The notes: a model not told the origin generated them from the sequence alone. 64,000 bases of DNA from Pelagibacterium flavum (GCF_025854335.1 NZ_CP107716.1:496001-560000); one strand, 5' to 3'; positions 16,005-25,142 are shown, counted from the first letter of the stretch. A program made the numbers and translations.

Positions 16005-16574
16005 ATGCCCCGAGCAGGGTTGAACAAGGACGTTCTGGTGCAGGCGGCGGCGGAGATGGCCGACGAGATTGGGTTTGGCAATCTCACGCTGGCCGCTCTG
16101 GCACGCCGGTTCGATGTCAAGCTGGCGAGCCTTTATTCGCACCTGGAAAACTCGGATGACCTCAAGGTGCGCGTGGCGCTGTTCGGGCTCGACCTGCTTG
16201 CAGATCGCGCCGAAGAGGCCGTGGCCGGCCGGGCGGGCAAGGACGCGCTGGTGGCGGTGGCCAATGTGCACCGCGATTTCGCCCACCATCATCCCGGCCT
16301 TTTCGAGGCGGCGCGCCATCGGCTGGACCAAAGCGCGGCCAGAGAGAGCGGCGGAGCGCGCGTTTCGCGTATCACCCGCAACCTCCTGCGCGGCTACGGG
16401 CTGAGCGAAACCGATCAGGTTCATGCGGTCCGCCTGCTGGGCAGTGTCTTTCTGGGGTATCCGATGCTCGAACTGGCCGGCAGTTTTGCTCACAGCGATC
16501 CCGACGCCCGGCTTTCCTGGCAGTACGCGCTCGATGCGCTCGATGCCGCCTTGCGAAGCTGGTCCAGAGCCTGA
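16005..16574 (+). CDS. TetR-family transcriptional regulator
   Basis: A 189-aa regulator. The N-terminal helix-turn-helix includes LTLAALARRFDVKLASLYSH, the classical TetR recognition helix. The C-terminal ligand domain resembles the WHG/TetR_C group (RLLGSVFLGYPMLELAG). The ATG at 16005 has GAGG 7 nt upstream; a longer open frame from 15948 would include the operator and is rejected. Its operator overlaps its own promoter. Targets could be itself, the upstream FMN reductase or the downstream SGNH hydrolase, which follows after 35 bp. Confidence 0.88.
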   Translation: MPRAGLNKDVLVQAAAEMADEIGFGNLTLAALARRFDVKLASLYSHLENSDDLKVRVALFGLDLLADRAEEAVAGRAGKDALVAVANVHRDFAHHHPGLFEAARHRLDQSAARESGGARVSRITRNLLRGYGLSETDQVHAVRLLGSVFLGYPMLELAGSFAHSDPDARLSWQYALDALDAALRSWSRA

Positions 16575-16609
16575 ATGCGACGAACTTCCCTCAATTGCGA
16601 AGACCGAGA

Positions 16610-17788
16610 ATGACCAAAGACCTGATTACAACGCCGCATTCGGATGTGTTCATCCGAGGGGCCATCGAGATTGAGCGCACCTCGGCGGGACTGTTGCCGC
16701 ACCGTCTTCTGCAATGGGCGCGGGCCCAGTGCGCCGATGGACAGATCCTGATGGTGGAAGCCCAACCCTCGGGCGTGCGGCTTGTCTTTCGCACGACGGC
16801 GAGCATAATCGAACTCGACACGCTGCCCACCAAACGGGTTTATGTGGGCCTGCCGGCACGGCCCGACGGGGTGTACGATCTGGTCATCGATGGAAAGCTG
16901 GATCGTCAGGGGAGCGTTTCAGGCGGCAGGATCCTCAGGATCGATCCGGCCACCGGGGCCGCCAACCTGGAACAGGGCGGGCCGGGAACGCTGAGATTTT
17001 CGGGCCTTCCTGTGCGGGAAAAGATCGTGGAAATCTGGCTTCCCCATGACGAGACGACCGAGCTGGTTGGTCTAAGGACCGACGCGCCGGTCGAACCGGT
17101 GACAGATTTGAACCGCCCCGTCTGGCTGCATCATGGCAGTTCGATCAGTCAGGGATCCAACGCGGGGACGCCGACAGGAATATGGCCGGCGGTTGCGGCG
17201 CTGAGGGCCAAGGTGGATCTTGTGAATCTGGGCTTTGGCGGCGGTGCGCTGCTCGATCCGTTTACGGCGCGCACCATGCGGGACACGCCGGCCGACTTCA
17301 TCAGCCTCAAGATCGGCATCAATATCGTCAATGCCGACCTCATGCGCCTGCGTGCCTTCGGGCCGGCGGTGCATGGGTTTCTCGATACGATCCGCGAAGG
17401 GCACAAGCATACCCCGCTGGTTGTTGTGTCTCCGATCTATTGCCCCATTCACGAGACAACGCCGGGGCCGGGGGCCTTTGACATGGAGGCGCTCGGTGAG
17501 GGCAGGGTGGCGTTTGTCGCTCGAGGCAATTGCGATGAGGTGGCGCAGGGCAAGCTCACGCTGTCGGTCATTCGCGAGCAGCTTGAAGCAATTGTTGCCC
17601 GGCGGGCGGCATCCGATCCCAATATCGTCTATCTCGATGGCAGGATGCTTTATGGCGAGGCCGACACCAAGATTTTGCCGTTGCCCGATGCGCTCCATCC
17701 CGATGGCGATACGCACAAAATGATGGGTGAGCGTTTTGCCGATGCCATGTTCTCTGAAGGCGGCATCTGGCGCGGTCAATTGAAATAG
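16610..17788 (+). CDS. Two-domain SGNH/GDSL hydrolase
   Basis: A cytoplasmic esterase-like protein of 392 aa. Residues 1-165 look like a beta-sandwich domain of the type fused to acyl-esterases; residues 168-385 form the SGNH domain. Ser178 in HHGSSISQG is the probable nucleophile, KIGINIV supplies the block III Gly and Asn, and Asp360-His363 in DALHPDGD complete the triad. There is no signal peptide. Relatives deacylate polyketides or sugars, so the substrate here is unknown. The ATG at 16610 was preferred over a TTG 15 nt upstream. It follows tetR on the same strand and may be co-transcribed. Confidence 0.82.
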   Translation: MTKDLITTPHSDVFIRGAIEIERTSAGLLPHRLLQWARAQCADGQILMVEAQPSGVRLVFRTTASIIELDTLPTKRVYVGLPARPDGVYDLVIDGKLDRQGSVSGGRILRIDPATGAANLEQGGPGTLRFSGLPVREKIVEIWLPHDETTELVGLRTDAPVEPVTDLNRPVWLHHGSSISQGSNAGTPTGIWPAVAALRAKVDLVNLGFGGGALLDPFTARTMRDTPADFISLKIGINIVNADLMRLRAFGPAVHGFLDTIREGHKHTPLVVVSPIYCPIHETTPGPGAFDMEALGEGRVAFVARGNCDEVAQGKLTLSVIREQLEAIVARRAASDPNIVYLDGRMLYGEADTKILPLPDALHPDGDTHKMMGERFADAMFSEGGIWRGQLK

Positions 17789-17838
17789 GCGCCCGATTTC
17801 AGACCGACAGGCGGTTATCTGGATGGTATCAAGGTTGC

Positions 17839-18945
17839 ATGCTGTTTGATCTTCCAGACCATGAAACACTTTACCGGGCGCTGATTGAGCGCGATGCGCG
17901 GTTTGACGGGCAAGCTTTTGTCTGTGTGTCTTCGACCGGGATTTTCTGCCGGCTGACCTGTCCGGCGCGCAAGCCGTTATCGGAGAACTGCATTTTCCGG
18001 GCGAGCATCGGGGAATGTATCGAAGCGGGGTTTCGGCCCTGCAAGCGCTGCCACCCGATGCAGGCGGCAGCGGCGGACGATCCTGTGGTCAAGGGGCTGC
18101 TCGAAGCGCTCGATGGGCGGCCCGAGAGGCGCTGGACGGAGCGTCATGTTGTGGAGATGGGCTATGACCTTTCCACGGTGCGGCGCAGTTTCAAGCGGCA
18201 TTTCGGCATGACGTTTCTCGAGATCGCCCGCCAGCGCAGGCTGCGCGAAGGGTTCGAGACGCTGGCCGAAGGCGGCAAGGTGGTGACGGCGCAGCACGAG
18301 GCCGGGTTTGATTCCCCCAGCGCGTTCCGCGCCGCCTTTGCCCGTATCCTTGGCTGCGCGCCGGGGGATCTGAGCCGGGACGGGCTGTTGCGGGCAAGCT
18401 GGATTGCGACCCCGCTGGGCGACATGATCGCGGTCGCGAGTTCGACCCATCTCCATCTTCTCGAATTTATCGACAGAAAGGCGTTGCCGGGAGAGCTCAA
18501 GCGACTGAGGGCAGCGGCCAAAGGGAGCATCGGGCTGGGCCGGACCGGGCCGATCGAGCAGGTGGCGGCCGAGCTGGGCGATTTTTTCGCGGGGCGCTCG
18601 GCGCGGTTCGAAACGCCGCTTCATCAGGAGGGCAGCGCGTTTACCCGGAAGGTGTGGGCGGCGTTGCGCGCCATACCGGCCGGGCAGACGCGGAGCTATG
18701 GGCAGATCGCCGAGGCAATCGGGCGGCCCTCGGCGGTGCGGGCGGTTGCGCGGGCCAATGGAGCCAATACCATTGCCCTGGTCGTGCCATGCCATCGGGT
18801 GATCGGGGCGGACGGGGCGCTGACCGGCTATGGCGGCGGGTTGTGGCGCAAGCAGCGGCTGCTCGAGATCGAGCGCCAGTACCGGGCGGAGCGGCGGGAC
18901 GCCGAGAGGGAATCTGGGGCTAAAGCCCCACACCTATCGGTTTGA
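17839..18945 (+). CDS. ada: Ada: adaptive-response transcription factor and O6-alkylguanine-DNA methyltransferase
   Basis: This repairs methylphosphotriesters and O6-methylguanine and, once methylated, activates alkylation-response genes. The 368 aa contain, in order: the N-terminal zinc domain with Cys37, Cys41, Cys68 and Cys71 (GIFCRLTCPAR, FRPCKRCHP); an AraC-type helix-turn-helix around residues 100-170; and the C-terminal transferase with Cys318 in VVPCHRVIG. All key cysteines are intact. Its last 26 bases overlap the end of the convergent glutaredoxin-MauE gene. Confidence 0.95.
   Translation: MLFDLPDHETLYRALIERDARFDGQAFVCVSSTGIFCRLTCPARKPLSENCIFRASIGECIEAGFRPCKRCHPMQAAAADDPVVKGLLEALDGRPERRWTERHVVEMGYDLSTVRRSFKRHFGMTFLEIARQRRLREGFETLAEGGKVVTAQHEAGFDSPSAFRAAFARILGCAPGDLSRDGLLRASWIATPLGDMIAVASSTHLHLLEFIDRKALPGELKRLRAAAKGSIGLGRTGPIEQVAAELGDFFAGRSARFETPLHQEGSAFTRKVWAALRAIPAGQTRSYGQIAEAIGRPSAVRAVARANGANTIALVVPCHRVIGADGALTGYGGGLWRKQRLLEIERQYRAERRDAERESGAKAPHLSV
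18915..18930. terminator. Short hairpin within the convergent ada / glutaredoxin gene ends
   Basis: TGGGGCT-AA-AGCCCCA is a perfect 7-bp inverted repeat covering the stop codon of the minus-strand gene and lying inside the end of ada. It lacks a T-run, so a terminator role is only possible. Confidence 0.35.
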
Positions 18946-19672
18946 AGAGCATCCAGAGCGCCATGGCGACCATCATGAGATTCTCGGTGAGTGAAACAAA
19001 GCCCAGAGGCACGTTGCTGTCGCCACCGACGCAGGCGCATTTGAGCTCACGCTTGTCGACATAGACGGCCTTGAACACAGAGACCGCGCCGATGGTGCCG
19101 ATGAACAGGGCGAGAGGAATGGAGAGCCACATGAGAGCGCCGGAAATCATCAGTATGCCGGCCAGACCCTCGGCGAAGGGATAGACCTTGCCATAGGGCA
19201 CCCAGCGCTGGGCCAGCAAGTCGTAATTGAGGAACATTGTGGCAAAGCCATCGACATCGCGCAGCTTCTGAAGGGCCAGAAGACACATGGAAAAGGCGAT
19301 GAACCATTCGGCGGCCTGGACGGTGACAAGGGAGCCGAACGCGGCCCAACTGGTGGCAAGGGCCATCAGCGCGGCCATGGCGAACAGCGCGATCACCGGG
19401 GTGTAGGTGGGCGCGTCCTTGTCCTTTGGCGCCTTGCCGAAGAATTCCTCAAGCTCTTCATAGCCGCCGATCCGCTGGTCGTTGATGAAGGCCTGGGGCG
19501 TGGTTTCAACGTTATGCTCGGACTTGAAGGCGTCGGTCTGCTCGCGTGAGGTCAGGCGGTGATCTTCGACCTCAAAGCCGTTGCGCTTGAGCAGGTCGAG
19601 GGATTTCAGACCCCACGGGCAGGTGTGCTCGGTGGTGTCCATGCGGTAGAGCTGGGCGGTTTTCGAGGTCAT
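18920..19672 (-). CDS. Glutaredoxin-MauE/DoxX membrane fusion protein
   Basis: A 250-aa fusion. Residues 1-80 are a glutaredoxin-like domain whose active site is TCPWG, with a single cysteine (Cys18), and whose cis-proline region is TTPQAFI. Residues 85-250 hold four to five membrane segments of the MauE/DoxX type and a CxC motif in ELKCACVGGDS. A thiol relay from cytoplasm to membrane or periplasm is plausible. The start at 19672 has AGGA upstream; the frame is open to 19717. It lies next to a copper-chaperone gene, suggesting metal or thiol stress, but no copper ATPase is linked here. Confidence 0.82.
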   Translation of the reverse strand: MTSKTAQLYRMDTTEHTCPWGLKSLDLLKRNGFEVEDHRLTSREQTDAFKSEHNVETTPQAFINDQRIGGYEELEEFFGKAPKDKDAPTYTPVIALFAMAALMALATSWAAFGSLVTVQAAEWFIAFSMCLLALQKLRDVDGFATMFLNYDLLAQRWVPYGKVYPFAEGLAGILMISGALMWLSIPLALFIGTIGAVSVFKAVYVDKRELKCACVGGDSNVPLGFVSLTENLMMVAMALWMLFKPIGVGL

Positions 19673-19692
19673 CTGAAAAACTTTCCTGCGGC

Positions 19693-19794
19693 TCAATGGC
19701 TGCGTTCGGCCAGCCATTGCCGCATTTTTTCGATTTCCGCTTCCTGTGCGGCAATCACCTGGATGGCCAAAGCGCGACCCCGCGGGTCGGTTCC
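19693..19794 (-). pseudogene. Possible DUF305 C-terminal remnant
   Basis: The minus-strand frame ending at 19693 reads RALAIQVIAAQEAEIEKMRQ followed by WLAERSH, which looks like the C-terminal helix of DUF305 proteins, common in copper/metal loci. No start codon or N-terminal HH-containing helices of that family can be found upstream, where the copZ gene begins. It is probably a truncated or decayed gene, or a coincidental frame. It sits between copZ and the glutaredoxin fusion gene. Confidence 0.35.
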
Positions 19795-19852
19795 CAAAAG
19801 GCAGTGACGGCCATGACGATGGGCGCGGGGGTTTTCGCCATCCTCGCCCCTG

Positions 19853-20047
19853 TCAGGATTTGGTTGCGGGATAGCCGGCGGCGGCCAGCGCGGCTTCGAC
19901 GTCGGTGAGCCTGGCGGACGTCTTGATGGCGATGGTCTTTCGCTCCAGATCGGGGGTGACCTGGCTGGAGGCGTCGAGCGCCTTGAGGGCATCAGTGATG
20001 GTCTTTACGCAGCCATCGCAGGACATGCGCGCGATATGATACTCCAT
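19853..20047 (-). CDS. copZ: Heavy-metal-associated (CopZ-like) copper chaperone
   Basis: A 64-aa single HMA domain with the metal-binding motif MSCDGC at residues 8-13. The fold pattern beta-alpha-beta-beta-alpha-beta is evident, ending AALAAAGYPATKS. It would carry Cu(I) in the cytosol to an exporter or regulator. The start is certain: AAAGGAGG lies 5 nt upstream of the ATG. No copA or cueR gene is present in the window. Confidence 0.85.
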   Translation of the reverse strand: MEYHIARMSCDGCVKTITDALKALDASSQVTPDLERKTIAIKTSARLTDVEAALAAAGYPATKS

Positions 20048-20128
20048 GAGAGCCTCCTTTGCCGTGTCTCATGGAGCAACCGATAGACCTTCCCATCATG
20101 GGAAGGTCAAGAGGCAATCGTCGCCGTG

Positions 20129-21367
20129 TCAGGCCGACGCCGGAGCGGTGGCCGTCGGGGATCCGTCCACCTGTCTGGGCGGCGGGAAGGCGAGGGCCAT
20201 CAGGGCGGCGGCGACGCCGATGGCGGCCGAGGCGATATAGAGGAAATGATAGCTGCCATAGGTATCGTAGAGCCAGCCACCCCCGACAGGGCCGAGGGCC
20301 ATGCCGATCGATGAGGTCATGACGGCTGCGCCCAGAACGGTGCCCATGACGTGGGCTCCGAAATAGTCGCGGGCCAGCACGGCATAGAGCGGCATCACCC
20401 CGCCATAGGCCATGCCGAGGACGACCGCCAGCATGTAGAAGTCGGTCAGCTGGGTGACGTAGATATAGGCGTAGATGCCGACCGATTGCAGCGCGAGGCC
20501 GGCGATGATGACTTTCTTGACCCCCAGCCGGTCGGCGGCAAGCCCGAAAAGGACGCGTCCAAAGAGACCCGCAAGACCTTCCACGCTGTAGATCGAGGCG
20601 GCGGCAAGGGCGGGCACGCCGCACAGCATGGCATAGCTCACCGTATGGAAGATCGGGCCCGAATGGGCGGCGCAGCACAAAAAGAAGGTGGCGGCGAGAA
20701 CGATAAATTGCGGCGTGCGCAGGGCGGCAAAGGCTGTGGTTGGCGCGGGCTTTTGCGGGGCGACATCCTGGCCGGGAGCCGGTTCGGCGTTCTCGGAAGT
20801 TTGAGGTGCGCGGCGGATCAAAAGGCCGGCGGGCAACAGAAGCGCCGTGGCGCCGATGGCGGTCATCGACATGGCGCTGCGCCAGCCGAAGGCTTCGATC
20901 AGAACCGATGCAAACGGCGTCATGATCATGGGGGCGACACCGGCGCCCAGCGAGACCAGGGACACGGCGAGCGAGCGGTGCTTGTCGAACCAGCCGACGG
21001 TGGTTGCCATGAGCGGGGCAAAGAACGCGCCGCCCGCCATGCCGACAAGCCCGCCATAGGCGAGCTGGAAGACGACGAGATCGGATGTGGTGCTGGAAAG
21101 GAAAAGGCCACCGCCCAAGATCAGGGCGGCGATCAGGACGACGGGGCGGGCGCCGATCCGGTCGGTCAGGGTGCCCCAGACAAAGCCGGCGACGCCCATG
21201 ACGACAAAGCCGATGGTCATGGCCATGGAAATGCCGGCGCGCGTCCAGCCGGTCTCGTCGGCGATGGGTTGAAGATAGACGGGCAGGGCAAACATCGCCC
21301 CCATTGCCACGCAGGTGATTATCGCGCCCGTGGCGACGATCACCCAGCCATAGTGCAGCCTTGCCAT
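20129..21367 (-). CDS. Major facilitator superfamily transporter
   Basis: A 412-aa carrier with 12 predicted membrane helices. It carries the loop 2-3 motif WGTLTDRIGARP and the equivalent in the second half FGLAADRLGVKK. It begins MARLHYGWVIVATGAI, typical of the OFA/monocarboxylate-like MFS group. The ATG at 21367 has GGAGG 9 nt upstream; the frame extends to 21391 through another ATG. The substrate is unknown. It precedes copZ on the same strand, but the 81-bp gap leaves the link uncertain. Confidence 0.86.
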   Translation of the reverse strand: MARLHYGWVIVATGAIITCVAMGAMFALPVYLQPIADETGWTRAGISMAMTIGFVVMGVAGFVWGTLTDRIGARPVVLIAALILGGGLFLSSTTSDLVVFQLAYGGLVGMAGGAFFAPLMATTVGWFDKHRSLAVSLVSLGAGVAPMIMTPFASVLIEAFGWRSAMSMTAIGATALLLPAGLLIRRAPQTSENAEPAPGQDVAPQKPAPTTAFAALRTPQFIVLAATFFLCCAAHSGPIFHTVSYAMLCGVPALAAASIYSVEGLAGLFGRVLFGLAADRLGVKKVIIAGLALQSVGIYAYIYVTQLTDFYMLAVVLGMAYGGVMPLYAVLARDYFGAHVMGTVLGAAVMTSSIGMALGPVGGGWLYDTYGSYHFLYIASAAIGVAAALMALAFPPPRQVDGSPTATAPASA

Positions 21368-21568
21368 TTTGAGGTTCCCTCCATGCGACATTGAACCGAG
21401 GACGCATGGGATGAGCGGTCGCCGACAGGTCTTTTGAAAAAAAATATTGCACGGTCTTTCGGCAGCCAGCCGCAGTGTAACCGGTTTCAGCGATATGGTT
21501 AGGAATTCTTAAACGCTTCATGGACAAACTGCGGCCAATTAAACCACAGGGCGGGAGACGGCCGAAAA

Positions 21569-21859
21569 ATGGCGAAATCGCAAGTTCAGTCCGTGGCGCT
21601 GCCCCGGATTGTCGATCTCGATGCGCTGGACGACGTTGCCGAAAAGCTGATCGGCGCATTGTCGGCAGGATCGGTCAATGTCGACGCCTCAGGTGTCGAA
21701 CGCGTCTCCACCAATGCCCTGTTCATGCTTTTGAGCGCCGCAGAGACGGCCAAGAAAGCCAAATTTGCCTTCACAATCTCGGGCGCGAGCACCTCGGTTG
21801 TCGCGGCCATCGAAAAGCTGGGGCTAAACCCGGCGTTCGAACCCGTTCTCAAGGGATAG
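21569..21859 (+). CDS. STAS-domain protein at the head of the chemotaxis operon
   Basis: A 96-aa single STAS domain. VNVDASGVERVSTNALFMLL matches the phosphorylation-loop region of anti-sigma-factor-antagonist/STAS proteins, with the potential target Ser or Thr in VSTNAL. It lies 8 bp before cheY and is clearly part of the same transcript as cheA. STAS proteins occur at this place in several rhizobial che operons, but their role in chemotaxis is not settled. Confidence 0.85.
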   Translation: MAKSQVQSVALPRIVDLDALDDVAEKLIGALSAGSVNVDASGVERVSTNALFMLLSAAETAKKAKFAFTISGASTSVVAAIEKLGLNPAFEPVLKG

Positions 21860-21866
21860 TATCGAT

Positions 21867-22226
21867 ATGCGCGTTCTTACTGTCGACGATTCGCGGACCA
21901 TCCTCGCGATGCTGCACCACACGCTCACCAATGCCGGGTTCGAGGTGCTTCAGGCCGAGAATGGGCAGGTGGGGCTCGATGTCCTGGCGCGTGAGGCCGT
22001 CGATGTGGTGATCACCGACATCAACATGCCGGTGATGGACGGCATCGAATTCATCAAGAACGTCAGGGCGACCGGCAAGCACCAGAGCCTGCCGATCCTG
22101 ATCCTGACCACCGAAACCAGCCAGGACAAGCGCGACCAGGGGCGCGCTGCGGGCGGGACCGGCTGGATCGTCAAGCCGTTCGATCCCGAAAAGCTCATTT
22201 CGGTCATCAACAAGGTCGTTCACTGA
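21867..22226 (+). CDS. cheY: CheY-type single-domain response regulator
   Basis: A 119-aa receiver domain. The acidic pocket is VDD at residues 6-8, the phospho-acceptor is Asp51 in VVITDINMP, and the conserved Thr and Lys are in LILTTE and IVKPFDP. It receives phosphate from CheA, encoded next. A second cheY lies at 33189, so one may bind the motor and the other act as a phosphate sink; which is which is not decidable from sequence. Confidence 0.93.
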   Translation: MRVLTVDDSRTILAMLHHTLTNAGFEVLQAENGQVGLDVLAREAVDVVITDINMPVMDGIEFIKNVRATGKHQSLPILILTTETSQDKRDQGRAAGGTGWIVKPFDPEKLISVINKVVH

Positions 22227-22269
22227 ACGTGATCGCGATAACTTCGCCAATGGGGGCTGTGGCTACAAG

Positions 22270-24489
22270 ATGAGTGACCTCGACGAATTCAAGGCCACAT
22301 ATTTCGACGAATGTTCCGAACTGCTGCTCGAACTCGAGGAGCAGTTTTCGGCCATCCAGGAGGGTGACCGGGACGGGGACAGGCTCAATGCCGTGTTCCG
22401 GGCCATCCACTCGATCAAGGGCGGTGGCGGGGCCTTCGGGTTCGACGCGCTGGTCAAGTTCGCCCACAGCTTTGAAACGCTGCTCGACTATGTGCGCGAC
22501 GGAAGGGTGGAATTGAGCGAAGACGTCGTCGTTCTTTGCATCCGCTCCATCGACATCGTGGCCGATTTCGTGACGGCGGCGCGCGAGGGGGAAACACTGG
22601 CGGCCGATTACGGCGCCGTGGAAAAAGCCCAGTTCGACGCGTTGGCAAGGGGCGAAGCGGCTCCGGGCGCAGACCCGGCCCAGGACGAAGAACCGATGGA
22701 CGATTTCGACATCGATTTCACGCCCGTCGCTGTCAATTTCGACGCCGACAAGCCCATGGCCTCGGTTGCGCCCTCTGCCGACGGGGCGAGCGTGTGGACG
22801 ATCAAGTTCACGCCCTTTTCCACGCTCTACGAGCGGGCCAATGATCCGCTGCTGCTGTTCCGCGAACTGGGTTTGCTGGGCGAGATGAGCGTCGAGCCGA
22901 ACCTCTCCCCGATCCCGGCGCTGTCGGCGTTCGAGCCGTTCGGGGTCTATTGCTCGTGGACGATAACGCTCGTTTCGGACAAGGCAAGCGAAGAAACGAT
23001 CCGCGAGGTCTTCGAGTTCGTGGATGGCGATTGCGAAATCGTCATCGAAAAAGGCGGTGCCGCGCCCGTGATGATCGAGGATGACCTGCCCAGCTTTGCG
23101 GCGCTGGCCGAAGAGGCCAAATCCGAGCGCAAGTTCATTCCGAGCGGGGAACCCGACGATATCGTCGTGCCCGAGATTGCGGACTTGCCAGAGCCGCCGG
23201 TTTCAGAGGAGACCCGGGATGCACCGGCACCGTCCGCTGCACCCAATGTGGTGCCGATGGCGACCAAGCCGGCTGAACCTGCCGAAGAGTCCGGATCGGG
23301 ACGCCCGGTGGGCATGAGCTCGATCCGCGTCGATCTCGACAAGGTGGACCGCGTGGTCAACATGGTGGGCGAACTTGTCATCACCCAGTCGATGTTGACC
23401 CAGCAGATGGATGACGCCATCCGTGACCGCTATCAGGAGCTGGTGCGGGGCATCGAGGTTCTGGCCCAGACAACCCGCGGGCTGCAGGACGCCGTGATGG
23501 CCATCCGTGCCCAGCCGGTCAAATCGGTGTTTTCACGCATGCCGCGCCTGGTGCGCGAGCTGGCGTCCAAGACCGGCAAGAAGATCAAGCTCGAAACCAT
23601 CGGCGAGAACACCGAAATCGACAAGACGGTGATCGAGCAGCTTTCCGATCCGCTGACCCATATGGTGCGCAATTCGGCCGACCACGGGATCGAATCCCCC
23701 GAAAAGCGCATGGCGAGCGGCAAGCCCGAAATCGGCACCGTGCGGCTCTCAGCCGAACAGGCGGGCGGCAATATCCTGATCATCGTCGAAGATGACGGGG
23801 GCGGGATCAATCGCGAGCGGGTGCTCGAAATCGCCCGCGAGCGCGGCGTGGTCGGACCCGACCAGCAATTGACCGAGGAGCAGATCGACAACCTGATCTT
23901 TGCGCCGGGCTTTTCGACCGCGTCGGAGGTTTCCGACATTTCCGGCCGTGGCGTTGGCATGGACGTTGTCCTGTCCAACATCAAAAAGATCGGCGGTTCG
24001 GTGCATGTGAGAAGCTGGACCGGCAAGGGCACGCGGATGACGCTGCGCCTGCCCTTAACGCTGGCCGTGCTCGACGTCATGCTGGTCAAGGTGGCCGGCA
24101 GCCCCTATGTGATCCCGCTCTCTTCCATTGTCGAAACGATCCAGAATTCGCGCGCCGATTTCGGGTATATGCCCTCGGGCGGCAAGGTTTTGCAGGTGCG
24201 CGGGGAATATGTGCAGGTGGTCGATCTGGCCGACCGGTTCCAGATGGTCTCGCAAAAGGACGACGCGGAGGGGTTTGTCGTGCTGTGCGAGGCAGAAGGC
24301 AATTCCAAGATCGCGCTGGTTGTGGACGACATCATCGGCCAGCAACAGGTGGTCATCAAATCGCTTGAAGAGAATTTTGAACGCATCGACGGCATCGCGG
24401 GAGGCACGATCCTTGGCGATGGTAACGTTGCGTTGATTGTTGATGTGCAATCTCTCAAGTCGGGAAATGCGCATCAGAATGCTGCATAG
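22270..24489 (+). CDS. cheA: Chemotaxis histidine kinase CheA
   Basis: This autophosphorylating kinase couples receptors to CheY and CheB. It has 739 aa. The N-terminal HPt domain carries His47 in AIHSIKGGGGAFGFD. A linker and P2-like region follow (roughly 130-340). The dimerisation domain starts at SSIRVDLDKVDRVVNMVGEL. The ATPase has HMVRNSADHGIE (N box) and DISGRGVGMDVV (G1 box). The last 140 residues form the CheW-like domain ending with GDGNVALIVDVQSL. All signature residues are intact. It starts 43 bp after cheY. Confidence 0.96.
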   Translation: MSDLDEFKATYFDECSELLLELEEQFSAIQEGDRDGDRLNAVFRAIHSIKGGGGAFGFDALVKFAHSFETLLDYVRDGRVELSEDVVVLCIRSIDIVADFVTAAREGETLAADYGAVEKAQFDALARGEAAPGADPAQDEEPMDDFDIDFTPVAVNFDADKPMASVAPSADGASVWTIKFTPFSTLYERANDPLLLFRELGLLGEMSVEPNLSPIPALSAFEPFGVYCSWTITLVSDKASEETIREVFEFVDGDCEIVIEKGGAAPVMIEDDLPSFAALAEEAKSERKFIPSGEPDDIVVPEIADLPEPPVSEETRDAPAPSAAPNVVPMATKPAEPAEESGSGRPVGMSSIRVDLDKVDRVVNMVGELVITQSMLTQQMDDAIRDRYQELVRGIEVLAQTTRGLQDAVMAIRAQPVKSVFSRMPRLVRELASKTGKKIKLETIGENTEIDKTVIEQLSDPLTHMVRNSADHGIESPEKRMASGKPEIGTVRLSAEQAGGNILIIVEDDGGGINRERVLEIARERGVVGPDQQLTEEQIDNLIFAPGFSTASEVSDISGRGVGMDVVLSNIKKIGGSVHVRSWTGKGTRMTLRLPLTLAVLDVMLVKVAGSPYVIPLSSIVETIQNSRADFGYMPSGGKVLQVRGEYVQVVDLADRFQMVSQKDDAEGFVVLCEAEGNSKIALVVDDIIGQQQVVIKSLEENFERIDGIAGGTILGDGNVALIVDVQSLKSGNAHQNAA

Positions 24490-24592
24490 ATCATTTCACC
24501 GTTTCATGGAAACGGCGCAACGATCTAGGTCTTTGTTTTGTCGCGTTTCTTAAACCGGATAAGTGGGACCCACTTATCCAGGAAACGCTCTA
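24485..24592 (+). repeat. RIME-like intergenic repeat, complete copy 1
   Basis: It consists of a first palindromic part (ATCATTTCACCGTTTCATGG with GCGCAACGATCTAG), TCTTTGTTTTGTCGCGTTTC, and a second part with AAGTGGGACCCACTT and CAGGAAACGCTCTAG. The same order of blocks appears at 47403-47502. It separates cheA and cheW, which are otherwise adjacent in such operons, and may form an RNA hairpin in the transcript. Confidence 0.75.
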
Positions 24593-24653
24593 GGGGCCGC
24601 AAGGCTCGACACCTTGGGGGGCAGAACGCTCCCCGTTCCAGTGAGGTCACGAC

Positions 24654-25142
24654 ATGGAAGCGCTTGGTCTTCGCGACGAATATTCGGACACAACGGCAGG
24701 AGCCAGCCAAAATTCGCTGCAGCTGATTGCCTTTTCCATCGACGAACAGATCTATGGCGTCGAAATTACCACAGTGCGCGAAATCCGCGCCTGGAACGGG
24801 GCGACGCCATTGCCCAATACGCGCGAATATGTGCGCGGGGTCATCAATCTGCGCGGCACCATCGTGCCGATCTTCGATCTGCGCGCCCGGTTCGGGGATG
24901 GCAAGACCAACCCCACAAAGAACCATGTCGTGGTGGTGATGAGCGTGGGGGAAAAGTGGATCGGCATCCTGGTCGATGCGGTCTCGGACATCCTGACGGT
25001 TTCCAAGGACGACATCCATGCGGTGCCCGAGGGCAATTCGGTCGATACCGAGCTCTTGAACGGGATCGTCACCCATGACAGCCGCATGGTCGGGCTGATC
25101 GACCTGGCCGCCGTTGTTTCGGGCGCCAAGATCGACGCCTGA
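24654..25142 (+). CDS. cheW: Chemotaxis adaptor protein CheW
   Basis: A 162-aa protein of the CheW fold that links receptors to CheA. Characteristic blocks are YGVEITTVREIR, YVRGVINLRGTIVPIFDLR and WIGILVDAVSDIL. It follows cheA after a 164-bp gap filled mostly by a repeat, and is followed by a good terminator, so it ends this transcript. Confidence 0.94.
   Translation: MEALGLRDEYSDTTAGASQNSLQLIAFSIDEQIYGVEITTVREIRAWNGATPLPNTREYVRGVINLRGTIVPIFDLRARFGDGKTNPTKNHVVVVMSVGEKWIGILVDAVSDILTVSKDDIHAVPEGNSVDTELLNGIVTHDSRMVGLIDLAAVVSGAKIDA

Noticed and set aside
19992..21659. 555-aa minus-strand open frame
   Set aside because: Arg- and Pro-rich shadow of the MFS transporter and copZ in another frame; no domain seen.
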